Shown: piece after piece, positions 34,008-46,706 of the stretch
Numbering within the stretch: position 1 is the first letter of the stretch
Layout: each line of letters opens with the position of its first letter
Source of the DNA: Methylosarcina fibrata AML-C10
Lineage (GTDB): Bacteria; Pseudomonadota; Gammaproteobacteria; Methylococcales; Methylomonadaceae
Direction of reading: 5' to 3'
Assembly: GCF_000372865.1 (NCBI RefSeq)
Contig: NZ_KB889965.1
Span: 1,075,902 to 1,139,901, forward strand
Length of the DNA: 64,000 nucleotides
Translations under genes and position numbers: made by a program
The notes under the pieces: model-generated
The model's database searches: none
What the model saw: only the letters and a program-made list of their open reading frames with translations
What the model was told of the DNA's origin: nothing

Positions 34008-35464
34008 CAGTCTCTCACAAAAATCACGCGCGGCAGCCTGGCGTGTTTGACAACCCGCCCGCCGCCGGCATCGCGGCCTTGCCAACTGATCGTCTCTTCA
34101 CGAGCCTCGTCCACGACGGTCGCGAACTGCTCGCTGCCCAGTTGCAAATAGGCGACCAGTTCGGCGAGCCCCTGCCGGAGTGGCTGTGTCTCGGTCAGGT
34201 CGCGCAGGGTCACTTGCGCCGTAGCCTGCAATGCTCGCTGAATATGACGGGCCAGTTGCGCCTTGTCGATAACGACCTGCGAATACAGCGCATCGACAGC
34301 CACCTCGGCCTCGCCGGCTTCGAGTTCGACATCCGCGAACACCGGTTTGACCGACGGCGTAAATAAGGGCCGCTCCAATGCCAGTTCCACTTTGGCACCC
34401 GTGTCGGCAATCATCGTCACTTCGCCGGCCGGCGGTGCATCGCGCAGCTTCAACGCCTTCGTTTCGATGCTGTGCAGCAAATCCATGATCCGGCGGTTTT
34501 CCAGCCAGGCCTTATCGTCCAGAAAACGTCTGAGCTGCTGCGAAAGGCGGGCGACCGTTCGCTGGGTATGCTCGCCGGCTTCCAGCCAGTCGTAATGCAC
34601 TCGGCGGGTACGGGCATCGGGTTTCAGTTCATCGATCGGCGACAGGGAAAGCACGTGCTCGAGCAAGGCCGACAATTCTTCCTGACGGCGGCTGGACATC
34701 AGAAAATCCCAGAACGCCTGAAAGCTCCGCCCCTGATCGGAATCGGCAATGGCATCGCTCTCGCCCATGATTTCTTCCAGCAGTTCGCCTTTGGCGCCTT
34801 CCCACAAAGCGATCCGTTCGCGCACCCGCCTGTCCAGCATCCGGAAATTATGCTCCACCTCACGAAAGTCGGTCAGCAGTTCGCGCGCCAGTTGCATGAA
34901 TTGCTGAAAACGCTCCTTCAACGCGGTATCGTCCAGCATCGGCACATCGCCCGCCGCAATCCGTGCGATCTCGCTGTCGATCTCGTCGCGCCGCTTGTGC
35001 AGTTCGGCGATGCGCTTGGCCGGATCGGCTTCGCTGCCTTCGCTGATCTGTTTCAACAGCGCGAACAACGTCAGCAAACGCGATTCGGTGCCGACAAAAC
35101 TGCGCTCGGTCAACGTGCCGAGCCAGGCAATGGCCTTTTCCGTGGCCGGCGTCAAATCGAACTGCGGCTCATCCGAGCCCTGCCGGTAGAATTTGCGCAG
35201 CCATCCTTTTTCCGGACTTGCCCAATCATTCAGATAGTTGAGCGCCGGTTTCGGAAAAGCGTCTCCTCCCAGGCTCTCGCGCAGACCATACAGCTCGTCT
35301 TCCAACGCCTCCGCCAGATCTGCCGCGGCAATGACGCGCCGATTGGGCACGACAAACGCCCGGTGCAGGAAAGACGCCATCAACGGCGCGTGATCGGAAC
35401 GCAAAAGACGCCACGCGGGGTGATGGGCACGCAAGGTATCCAGGGTAAAGTAATCGAAGGCCAT
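34007..35464 (-). CDS. jetA: Wadjet type I subunit JetA (DUF3375, MukF-like kleisin)
   Basis: A 485-aa protein of the DUF3375 family. The N-terminal winged-helix part (YFTLDTLRAHHPAWRLLRSDHAPL) and long helical segments (about 130-300) match the MukF-like kleisin of Wadjet. It is first in the jetABCD operon. All four genes are complete and overlap by 1-4 nt, so the system looks functional. Confidence 0.92.
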   Translation of the reverse strand: MAFDYFTLDTLRAHHPAWRLLRSDHAPLMASFLHRAFVVPNRRVIAAADLAEALEDELYGLRESLGGDAFPKPALNYLNDWASPEKGWLRKFYRQGSDEPQFDLTPATEKAIAWLGTLTERSFVGTESRLLTLFALLKQISEGSEADPAKRIAELHKRRDEIDSEIARIAAGDVPMLDDTALKERFQQFMQLARELLTDFREVEHNFRMLDRRVRERIALWEGAKGELLEEIMGESDAIADSDQGRSFQAFWDFLMSSRRQEELSALLEHVLSLSPIDELKPDARTRRVHYDWLEAGEHTQRTVARLSQQLRRFLDDKAWLENRRIMDLLHSIETKALKLRDAPPAGEVTMIADTGAKVELALERPLFTPSVKPVFADVELEAGEAEVAVDALYSQVVIDKAQLARHIQRALQATAQVTLRDLTETQPLRQGLAELVAYLQLGSEQFATVVDEAREETISWQGRDAGGGRVVKHARLPRVIFVRD

Positions 35465-35581
35465 TAAATGATGCTTATCTCATAAAACGGATGGACTTGA
35501 TGTTGCACTCAGGTGGGTAAATGGTAATACGCATTGAGGTTTTAATTTCATTGATGACGACAACCTTGAAATCGAAGATTA

Positions 35582-35610
35582 TTTGTATCAATCCTGGCGT
35601 GATTTGACAA
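35582..35610 (-). promoter_or_regulatory. Candidate promoter of the jet operon
   Basis: On the minus strand TTGTCA (35605-35610), a 17-bp spacer and TACAAA (35582-35587) lie about 110 bp upstream of jetA. Confidence 0.4.
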
Positions 35611-35695
35611 ATTAAAGATCGTGATCGGCTTATACGCTAATTCGATGTGCTGTAGAAAATCTTTATATTCATCATGCAAAACGCGCTGAGTGAAG

Positions 35696-35836
35696 CTATT
35701 CTACCCTCAACGCCTTAAACACCGCATCCGCCGGATCGGAATAAAAAATGGTTTGAAATTTGGCGAATAATTCGCCCAGGACCGTGGGAATGTCGCTGAC
35801 GCTGGCCATCGGCAAGATAAATTTGGCTTTGTTCAT
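35696..35836 (-). pseudogene. Short frame (46 aa), probable gene fragment
   Basis: Frame MNKAKFILPMASVSDIPTVLG... to ...DAVFKALRVE. It begins one base after the stop of the 22-codon antitoxin fragment upstream (TGA-ATG). The composition is protein-like (two helices), but the size and neighbours suggest a remnant or a very small gene. I do not recognise it. Confidence 0.35.
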
Positions 35837-35905
35837 TCAGTGTAATTCCGCAAGCTTGAAAGCATCTTTAACATCATCCGGGACGCTATAATTGCCGGTA
35901 GCCAT
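35837..35905 (-). pseudogene. Truncated ribbon-helix-helix antitoxin N-terminus
   Basis: A 22-codon frame, MATGNYSVPDDVKDAFKLAELH, with a strong GAGGAG ribosome site. The start NYSVPDDVKDAF is that of RHH antitoxin-like proteins, which normally continue for another 50 residues or so. Here it stops after AELH, so only the N-terminus survives. Confidence 0.45.
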
Positions 35906-36021
35906 AGCATTCTCCTCGTCTGTTGAAAATTTCAACAAATTATCCGCTGCTGCTGGACGAATAGCAATGATCAATTGGAATCGGTTTTAATCATTGAATC
36001 TGCACTTTTTTACTTAACGCC

Positions 36022-36346
36022 AAGACCTGGACGATACCGGACGAGCATAGCAAGAACGGCAAGCCTCACACGATTTACTCGTCAGACTTCGCTCTAAAAC
36101 AACTCGAACGCTTGGCGGTATTCCGGGAGTCCGACATTTATCTGTTTACGGATCGAAACGGCACTACTCACGGCTGCGATAAATCCATATCCAAACAGGT
36201 CAACGACCGCCAGACCGACCGCGACCTGAGCAATCGAAGCGCCCATAAGGATGCCTTGCGGCTATCCGGCGGCAAATGGACGCCGCACGATTTACGGCGA
36301 ACCGGCGCCACGATCATGGGTAATCTGGGCATCCTCGGATATGACA
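36022..36346 (+). pseudogene. Tyrosine recombinase (integrase) fragment
   Basis: The plus frame reads TWTIPDEHSKNGKPHTIY...QLERL...YLFTDRNG and later GGKWTPHDLRRTGATIMGNLGI. This is the middle of a phage/island-type tyrosine recombinase including the HxLRR catalytic motif. The N-terminal half and the C-terminal part with the second catalytic His and the Tyr nucleophile are missing, so it is inactive. It overlaps the 3' end of the opposite HNH gene. Confidence 0.75.
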
Positions 36347-37096
36347 GCCCTCAAAAAACAAGCGCCTGTGATACTGAAGATAAGGCAAATGTTCTGCCGC
36401 GAGCCAGCGCAAGCCAAGTTTTTGATGAAGCCCCAGCGATAAACGGTGTTCTTCAGTTAGACGCATCGAGATCAGTATTTCCCCGCTATCATCAAAACTT
36501 ATCAGAAAACGGTCAAACAACGCATCAAGGTTTGCAGCGAGCAGAAAACCGTTATAGACATCCAGTCGCTCGGCGTCATTGCCGCACTCGGCCCAAGGCT
36601 TCGCATGGCTGGCTCTCAGCACTTCGGGAACATCGATGCCGGTAACAGAGCAAGCCTGTCCCCAATAATCCATCATCGCCTTGCGAAAGGTGCTTTGCCC
36701 GATCCGCTGCCGCACCATGCATTCGATCTCGGTACCATTAGGCGGAAGCTTGGCCAGTGTTTTTTGAACTTCAGACTCGTAATCGATTTCGGCTTGATTG
36801 GGCAACGACTGGGCCAATGCCGCAGCGCGACTCAGCAATTGCGTCAGCAAATCGATGCTCGGAGCGATAAATTGGCCTTGATTGCATTCAATCCGAGGAA
36901 AGCTTCTTTCAAGCTCATGCGTTAACAATCCTACCGGCAGTTTCAGAAGCCAGACGCTGTTATCGGCGATAATTTTGACTTGGACGCGATGCCGTGCAGA
37001 GCCAAGTAAGACGGCATCGTCCTGGTCAGGCAGGACATTCTCGAAACCGTGTTCTCGACCGGCTTTCTCAATCAGTATTCGTTCGAGCGGGTTCAT
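36314..37096 (-). CDS. HNH endonuclease-domain protein (HNH_2 type)
   Basis: A 260-aa protein. The C-terminal half has a HNH_2-type nuclease: YWGQACSVTGIDVPEVLRASHAKPW, followed by DAERLDVYNGFLLAANLDALFDRFLISF, with the His of ASHAKPW and the Asn/Asp ladder expected for this fold. The N-terminal half (residues 1-110) has no family I recognise and could read the target. Such proteins are usually restriction or methylation-dependent endonucleases in defence islands. The C-terminal tail runs over the integrase relic and may have been extended by it. Confidence 0.75.
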   Translation of the reverse strand: MNPLERILIEKAGREHGFENVLPDQDDAVLLGSARHRVQVKIIADNSVWLLKLPVGLLTHELERSFPRIECNQGQFIAPSIDLLTQLLSRAAALAQSLPNQAEIDYESEVQKTLAKLPPNGTEIECMVRQRIGQSTFRKAMMDYWGQACSVTGIDVPEVLRASHAKPWAECGNDAERLDVYNGFLLAANLDALFDRFLISFDDSGEILISMRLTEEHRLSLGLHQKLGLRWLAAEHLPYLQYHRRLFFEGCHIRGCPDYP

Positions 37097-37146
37097 TCTG
37101 GCTTTCGTTCGAGTTCACGGCGATTGTGGGTTAGTTGCATAAGTCG

Positions 37147-37464
37147 CTATTTCGTTCCCCTACCCTTCGCATAGCCGTCGTCATCGTCTGCCGGAATCGT
37201 CGGGGTCGGCATGGCCCTGACTTGGACAGCCAATACTTCCGACGTTACCTCATCGTCGCCATAAAGACTGTCTCGCGAAAGATTAAGCTCAGGCCATTGG
37301 CCTATCGACATGGGTTCCGGCAAACCGGCTAAATTTTCCGGAGAATGACTTGTTGCCCAATCGATCAATATGGCCAAAACTTCGGGCAATGGCTTTTGCC
37401 AGCGTTGTTGCAACAATGTGAGCCTTTGTGTGTGAATCTCGTCTAATTCAGCTTCGATGTGCAT
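37147..37464 (-). CDS. Orphan antitoxin-like protein
   Basis: A 105-aa protein whose N-terminus (MHIEAELDEIHTQRLTLLQQRWQKPLPEVLAILIDWA) parallels the antitoxin at 38791 (MHIELELDDQLAQSLLHQQQ), a strand followed by two helices, as in RHH/VapB-type antitoxins. The C-terminal half is acidic and looks disordered. No PIN gene follows; the HNH endonuclease gene does, 50 bp downstream, so it may have lost its toxin or regulate the nuclease. Confidence 0.55.
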   Translation of the reverse strand: MHIEAELDEIHTQRLTLLQQRWQKPLPEVLAILIDWATSHSPENLAGLPEPMSIGQWPELNLSRDSLYGDDEVTSEVLAVQVRAMPTPTIPADDDDGYAKGRGTK

Positions 37465-37540
37465 TTATAATTCTCGTCTGAAATAACGTTAGTCCAAATC
37501 TTTACTCGGCGCGTCTGCGCCTAAATCGCTTCGGCTAGAT

Positions 37541-37951
37541 TCACAAGACAGTATCTTCTTTAAATGGATCGATGATCGTCAGACGTCCGTCGATGACTTG
37601 TCTGTGTTGCAGGTCTTCACTGTACAACGTGGCACAGTGCGTGGCCAATGCGGTGGCGATAATCAAGCTGTCAAAATGACTGTAACCATAGCGTTCGGCA
37701 AGCGCCCAAGCCGCACGAATTTCCGACATACCGACATCTCTGAGATGAGTCACCTTAATCAAGGCGCTCAATTGTGTGCGTACATCGGCCGGAGCTAAAC
37801 GTAATTTCCGGCGTAATACATGGCTGCATTCATTAATGACCTGAGTCGAGAGCGTCGGCCATGCCGATAACAGGACTCGCGCAATCCGGCGTTTGTCTTC
37901 ATCTGCACCTAACGCGTATAAAACAATATTGCTGTCAAGAAATACCGACAT
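37541..37951 (-). CDS. PIN-domain ribonuclease toxin (VapC type)
   Basis: A 136-aa PIN domain. The acidic residues are in place: FLDSNIVLYA (first Asp), INECSHVL (Glu) and YGYSHFDSLIIATAL (Asp), with LYSEDLQH near the end. VapC-type toxins cleave RNA (often tRNA or rRNA) when released from their antitoxin. It starts 2 bp after the stop of the antitoxin gene at 37954. Confidence 0.88.
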   Translation of the reverse strand: MSVFLDSNIVLYALGADEDKRRIARVLLSAWPTLSTQVINECSHVLRRKLRLAPADVRTQLSALIKVTHLRDVGMSEIRAAWALAERYGYSHFDSLIIATALATHCATLYSEDLQHRQVIDGRLTIIDPFKEDTVL

Positions 37952-37953
37952 GC

Positions 37954-38184
37954 CTAGCCTCTCGCGTCATCATACAAGGCGTCGCGATCGGAAATGGGTT
38001 TACCATGCCATTCAATTCGGATGCTATCCAGATAGGCCAAGGCTTGTTGGTGTTCGGTTTCGCTGGCGGCTTCAGGTTGTCGTGTTTGACGTTGCTGCAA
38101 AAATTCTATGAAATCCAGCACTTCCTGAGCCTTCTCTACTGGCAAGGTCAAGCTACGTTGGTAAATGATTTCGGCTAGGGTCAT
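37954..38184 (-). CDS. Antitoxin of DUF2281/VapB type
   Basis: A 76-aa protein: helix-rich N-terminus EIIYQRSLTLPVEKAQEVLDFIEFLQQR, as in DUF2281 antitoxins, with a flexible C-terminus likely to wrap the PIN toxin encoded next. Partner of the PIN gene at 37541. Confidence 0.8.
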   Translation of the reverse strand: MTLAEIIYQRSLTLPVEKAQEVLDFIEFLQQRQTRQPEAASETEHQQALAYLDSIRIEWHGKPISDRDALYDDARG

Positions 38185-38241
38185 GGTTGTTTCTCCGGTG
38201 GCTATCTCATTCTTAAAGTCTGTCAGGTTAAAAAAGTTTCC

Positions 38242-38351
38242 CGCGTTCCAGTTTATCCCAGGCTTCCAGTACCAAACGGCGGGTGCGGTATTCGCCGAAT
38301 TCCTTGGGTTCGTTGTTTTTGAGGACGCGGAAGGTTTCGGATGGGTAGTCG
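38242..38351 (-). pseudogene. Duplicated 3' end of the adenine methyltransferase gene
   Basis: About 110 bp nearly identical to 39113-39222, the last codons of the Eco57I-like methyltransferase gene. The reading (SETFRVLKNNE...KEFGEYRTRRLVLEAW) is in the same direction and keeps a stop just after its end. Together the two copies bracket the VapBC pair at 38381-39042. Confidence 0.85.
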
Positions 38352-38380
38352 CAGTGATCAGGAGACCGTTTCGTCAATCA

Positions 38381-38794
38381 TTACCGGAGTAAATTGTCAA
38401 AAGGATAGTGATTCTTCCAGCGATAAGCACCGAAATCGCGTTGATCGGTCGATACAATGCGCCCATGCCCCAAATGCTCGGCCAAAATGACCAACGAAGC
38501 ATCGGCGAAGTCCATGGGCAGATTGGCGTATTGCTGCATCAATTCGGCAGACCGCGCCAAATCCTGTTCGTTGATGACGAATAACGTAAACAGCCCGTCC
38601 TGTTGCGCTCTCAAAAACTCAACAGATTTCTGAGAATTCAGCCGTTTTTGCAGCAAGTAACAGACTTCGGTAATAACCGGTGTGGTCGTTATCAGCGGTT
38701 CGGTCAGTCCGCCGAGAAAGCTCCTGGCAATTGAATGAAAGTTATCGCGCCTGTCCAGCAGTGCCAGCCAAAATCCACTGTCAGCGATAATCAT
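38381..38794 (-). CDS. PIN-domain toxin (VapC type)
   Basis: A 137-aa PIN domain with IIADSGFWLALLDRRD (Asp), ITEVCYLLQKRL (Glu) and LPMDFADASLVILAEHLG (Asp). It overlaps the upstream antitoxin gene by 4 nt. It belongs to a different PIN subgroup from the copy at 37541. It is located between the two copies of the methyltransferase 3' end. Confidence 0.88.
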   Translation of the reverse strand: MIIADSGFWLALLDRRDNFHSIARSFLGGLTEPLITTTPVITEVCYLLQKRLNSQKSVEFLRAQQDGLFTLFVINEQDLARSAELMQQYANLPMDFADASLVILAEHLGHGRIVSTDQRDFGAYRWKNHYPFDNLLR

Positions 38795-39042
38795 CGGTCA
38801 TTCCACAAGTGGTTTTTGTAATCGACGGAAAGGTTGCCGTCGCCTTCCATGCACCCCAGTAACTGGTGTTGCTCAAGAATCCGCAATGCTTTCTCCCCTT
38901 CGGATTCCGCTGGAGGTTTGGCGTTTTCGACGGCTTGGGTCAAAATGTCAGTAATGACATCCGCCAAGCTGCGATGGGTGTTTTGCTGCTGATGCAACAG
39001 ACTTTGCGCCAATTGATCATCCAATTCTAATTCAATGTGCAT
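38791..39042 (-). CDS. VapB-type antitoxin
   Basis: An 83-aa protein, MHIELELDDQLAQSLLHQQQ..., with an RHH-like N-terminus and acidic C-terminal tail. Its stop overlaps the PIN toxin start (4 nt), the standard vapBC arrangement. Confidence 0.75.
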   Translation of the reverse strand: MHIELELDDQLAQSLLHQQQNTHRSLADVITDILTQAVENAKPPAESEGEKALRILEQHQLLGCMEGDGNLSVDYKNHLWNDR

Positions 39043-39098
39043 GGCAATACCTCTTAACCGATGGTTTGAAAACTATTGTATCCCGTAGTGCCATTGAC

Positions 39099-43937
<4,839 letters not shown>

Positions 43938-43946
43938 TCGGTTTCC

Positions 43947-46706
43947 TTACAGTGCGTCGGGGAGTAATACATAAACACCGATGACATCGACCGGCAGGCA
44001 AGGTGCGATGCTGTAGTGGCCCACATCGCGGGCCGCTTCCCGTACCCGGCGGTGATCGACGAGCAAGGCTTCGGCGCGTTGCCGGGCCAACTCTTCAATG
44101 CGCTGCGACTGGCATTGAATGAAATCCAGCGCCAGGGTAATTTCCCGTTGCATGACGGCGGGCGGCAGATTGCCGCTGGGCTGGCATTTAAGCAATTCAT
44201 CGGCATTTTCGTCGATCAGCCATTCGGGCCGGGTGCGACCGCGCACCGCCAAAGTGACGGTTTCTTCGGCCATCAGTTGATAAGGTTGTCGACGCCGCAC
44301 ATAGCCGAGTTGGTGACGCAAGCGCAGCAAATACAGCGTGGTGACGACATCGACGGCTTCGGTGACGGTCGCGGCACAGCGGGCTGCCAGAGGCTGATCG
44401 CCCAGCAAGGCTTCTTCCAGCAGATGTTCGGCCAGCAAGGTGACTACTGGATGACTGCGGTGCAGTTCTGTAAAGTTCAGGGATAGCGGTTTATCGATCC
44501 CCTCATCGGTGAGACGCTGCTTCAATGCGTCCGGGAAATGTTGCGGCAGCAATCTGTAAGTGTTGCGTTTGCCGGATTCCAGCGGCGCGTTGAGCCGGGC
44601 GCACGCGGTTTGCACGAAGCGCTTGACGTCTTCCTCGGTGCCCAAAGCGGTTTGCTGCTTTTGCCATTCAGGCATGACCTCCTCCGGGCGTATCCGGCGC
44701 TGAGCAAAGACAGTATTACTTTTTTTTGCTTTATCGAGCGAGTCATGCCATTGAGTCACAAGTGGCGCTAGAATTTCGTCAGCATCGAAATAGTCAAATA
44801 AACTTAAATTTGGATCATCTCGCTTCATCAAAGCTGCTTTTACTAACGCTTGATTAATACGAACATGGTCTTCGGGCATAGGCACCAAGACGCCGAGTTC
44901 TCTTCGAATTGCCTGGGCTTTGCGCAGGATGACATTCAACACAAAGCCATCGACCGGATTGTCCTGGCCATACAGCATGGAGCAGCGTACTTCCGGCGCT
45001 TGCTGACCGAAGCGATCGACGCGTCCTTCGCGCTGTTCATGCCGGGTGGGATTCCAGGCCAGATCGTAATGGACAACAGCAGTAAAAAGATGCTGCAGGT
45101 TGATGCCTTCGGACAGGCAGTCGGTCGCGACCAGCAAGCGTTGGTCGGACTCATCCAAGGTTTGCACGCGCTGTTCGCGTTCTTCCGGGGTGTATTCGCC
45201 GGTGACGGCTTCGATGGTGACCTCCGGGAACTGTTTACGCAAATGGTCGGCGACGTAATGGGCCGTGGCGATATAGCGGCAGAAGATCACCGGATGGTAG
45301 CCTTCCGCGAGCAAATGTTTGATATGCTCGATCAAGACTGCCAGTTTGGGATCGCCGGCTTTGCCGCGCAGGCTTTCAGCCTGAGCAATGAGGTTTTGCA
45401 AACGACCGGCATCTTGCCATTGCGCGGGCGGCTCCAGATCGCTCCCGGCCAGATCGTCGGCCTGACCATCGTAAAGCCGATCGTCGCTCAAACAGTTGTC
45501 GTTATCCAAGGCGCCTGCCAGCCGGGTATTGAGAGCTTTGACGGCTGCGGCCGGGGATGATGCGACGCAACGCAGCAAGGCCAGTGTGGCATACCAAATC
45601 AGCCGGGCGCTGCCGTTCCCGGATTGCTCGACCGATTCGGCCAACTCACGACAATAGGTTTGCACGTCATCGAAAAAATTTCCCCAGGCGCCGTTGAGCT
45701 GATAGGTGATTTCGGTGGTCATCCGTTTCGGAAAACCGCGCGTGTCATGCCATTCGTCGATGTCCTTGCGCCGGCGTTGCACGAAATGGCGGGCGAGTTC
45801 CAGGCGGAGCGGGTCGGTAGAGGAGGTGCGATGCTGCAATTCAGCGAATTTGGGATTCAGCAGCGACAGTAAATTGTAAAAGGCCGCTTCGTCGCCGGAA
45901 TGCGGCGTTGCAGTGAGTAACAATAAATGTCGCTCTTCATCGGCGACCAGTCGTTGCAATAATTCGAAGCGTAACTGCTTGCCTTGACCACTGCTTGCAC
46001 AGGTATGGGCTTCGTCAACGATGACGCACTCTGGAGCAATGGCCAGAAAGTGCTCGCGATGGCGTTCGCTCTTGATGTAATCCAGACTCACCACGACGAA
46101 AGAATGATGATCGAACAAGCTGACGCCGTGCGGCAAATCACGCTCGATACGAGCGGCGCTGGCTGATGTGAGCGCTACGGCATGCAGGTTGAAGCGCTCT
46201 TCCAGTTCGCTTTGCCATTGATCTACTAGGTGCGGCGGACATAAGACGGCCAGACGGCTGATTTCGCCGCGGTCCAGCAATTCCCGGGCTATAAGTCCGG
46301 CTTCGATCGTTTTGCCGATCCCTACGTCGTCGGCGATCAGCAATCTGACCGTGGTTAAACGCAGCGCCATCAATAACGGCACCAGTTGATAGGCACGAGG
46401 TTCGACGGCGATATTGCCGAACGAACGGAACGGCCCGCCGCCGGCGCGCAGTTTGAGGCGCAGGGCATCGCGCAACAACAAAGCTGAAGCATGGTTACCC
46501 GGTTTTTCCGGGTTTGGCCAGGGAAAGGTCGCCGCTTCGACGGGCTGTAATTCAAGCTCCGGGATCAGTGCGATGATGTCGTCATCCGCGCCACCTAAAG
46601 GACGCAATCGCAGCCAATCGGCTTTGGAATCGGGTTGTACGACCCATTCGCGGCCACGTGCGCGCACCAGGTTGCCGATGCTGAAATTCGGGACTGGCAT
46701 ATTCAT
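43947..46706 (-). CDS. SNF2-family helicase (DrmD-like)
   Basis: A 919-aa SF2/SNF2-type ATPase. Walker A-containing LLIADDVGIGKTIEAGL, DEAH box CVIVDEAHTCA, motif III LLLTATPHSG, and the C-terminal helicase lobe with HPVIFCRYIATAHYVADHLR, LVATDCLSEGINLQ and HEQREGRVDRFGQ are all intact. The order beside an adenine methylase and a DUF1998 helicase resembles the drmD-drmMI part of DISARM. Its ATG overlaps the stop of the upstream gene by 4 nt (ATGA). Confidence 0.88.
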   Translation of the reverse strand: MNMPVPNFSIGNLVRARGREWVVQPDSKADWLRLRPLGGADDDIIALIPELELQPVEAATFPWPNPEKPGNHASALLLRDALRLKLRAGGGPFRSFGNIAVEPRAYQLVPLLMALRLTTVRLLIADDVGIGKTIEAGLIARELLDRGEISRLAVLCPPHLVDQWQSELEERFNLHAVALTSASAARIERDLPHGVSLFDHHSFVVVSLDYIKSERHREHFLAIAPECVIVDEAHTCASSGQGKQLRFELLQRLVADEERHLLLLTATPHSGDEAAFYNLLSLLNPKFAELQHRTSSTDPLRLELARHFVQRRRKDIDEWHDTRGFPKRMTTEITYQLNGAWGNFFDDVQTYCRELAESVEQSGNGSARLIWYATLALLRCVASSPAAAVKALNTRLAGALDNDNCLSDDRLYDGQADDLAGSDLEPPAQWQDAGRLQNLIAQAESLRGKAGDPKLAVLIEHIKHLLAEGYHPVIFCRYIATAHYVADHLRKQFPEVTIEAVTGEYTPEEREQRVQTLDESDQRLLVATDCLSEGINLQHLFTAVVHYDLAWNPTRHEQREGRVDRFGQQAPEVRCSMLYGQDNPVDGFVLNVILRKAQAIRRELGVLVPMPEDHVRINQALVKAALMKRDDPNLSLFDYFDADEILAPLVTQWHDSLDKAKKSNTVFAQRRIRPEEVMPEWQKQQTALGTEEDVKRFVQTACARLNAPLESGKRNTYRLLPQHFPDALKQRLTDEGIDKPLSLNFTELHRSHPVVTLLAEHLLEEALLGDQPLAARCAATVTEAVDVVTTLYLLRLRHQLGYVRRRQPYQLMAEETVTLAVRGRTRPEWLIDENADELLKCQPSGNLPPAVMQREITLALDFIQCQSQRIEELARQRAEALLVDHRRVREAARDVGHYSIAPCLPVDVIGVYVLLPDAL

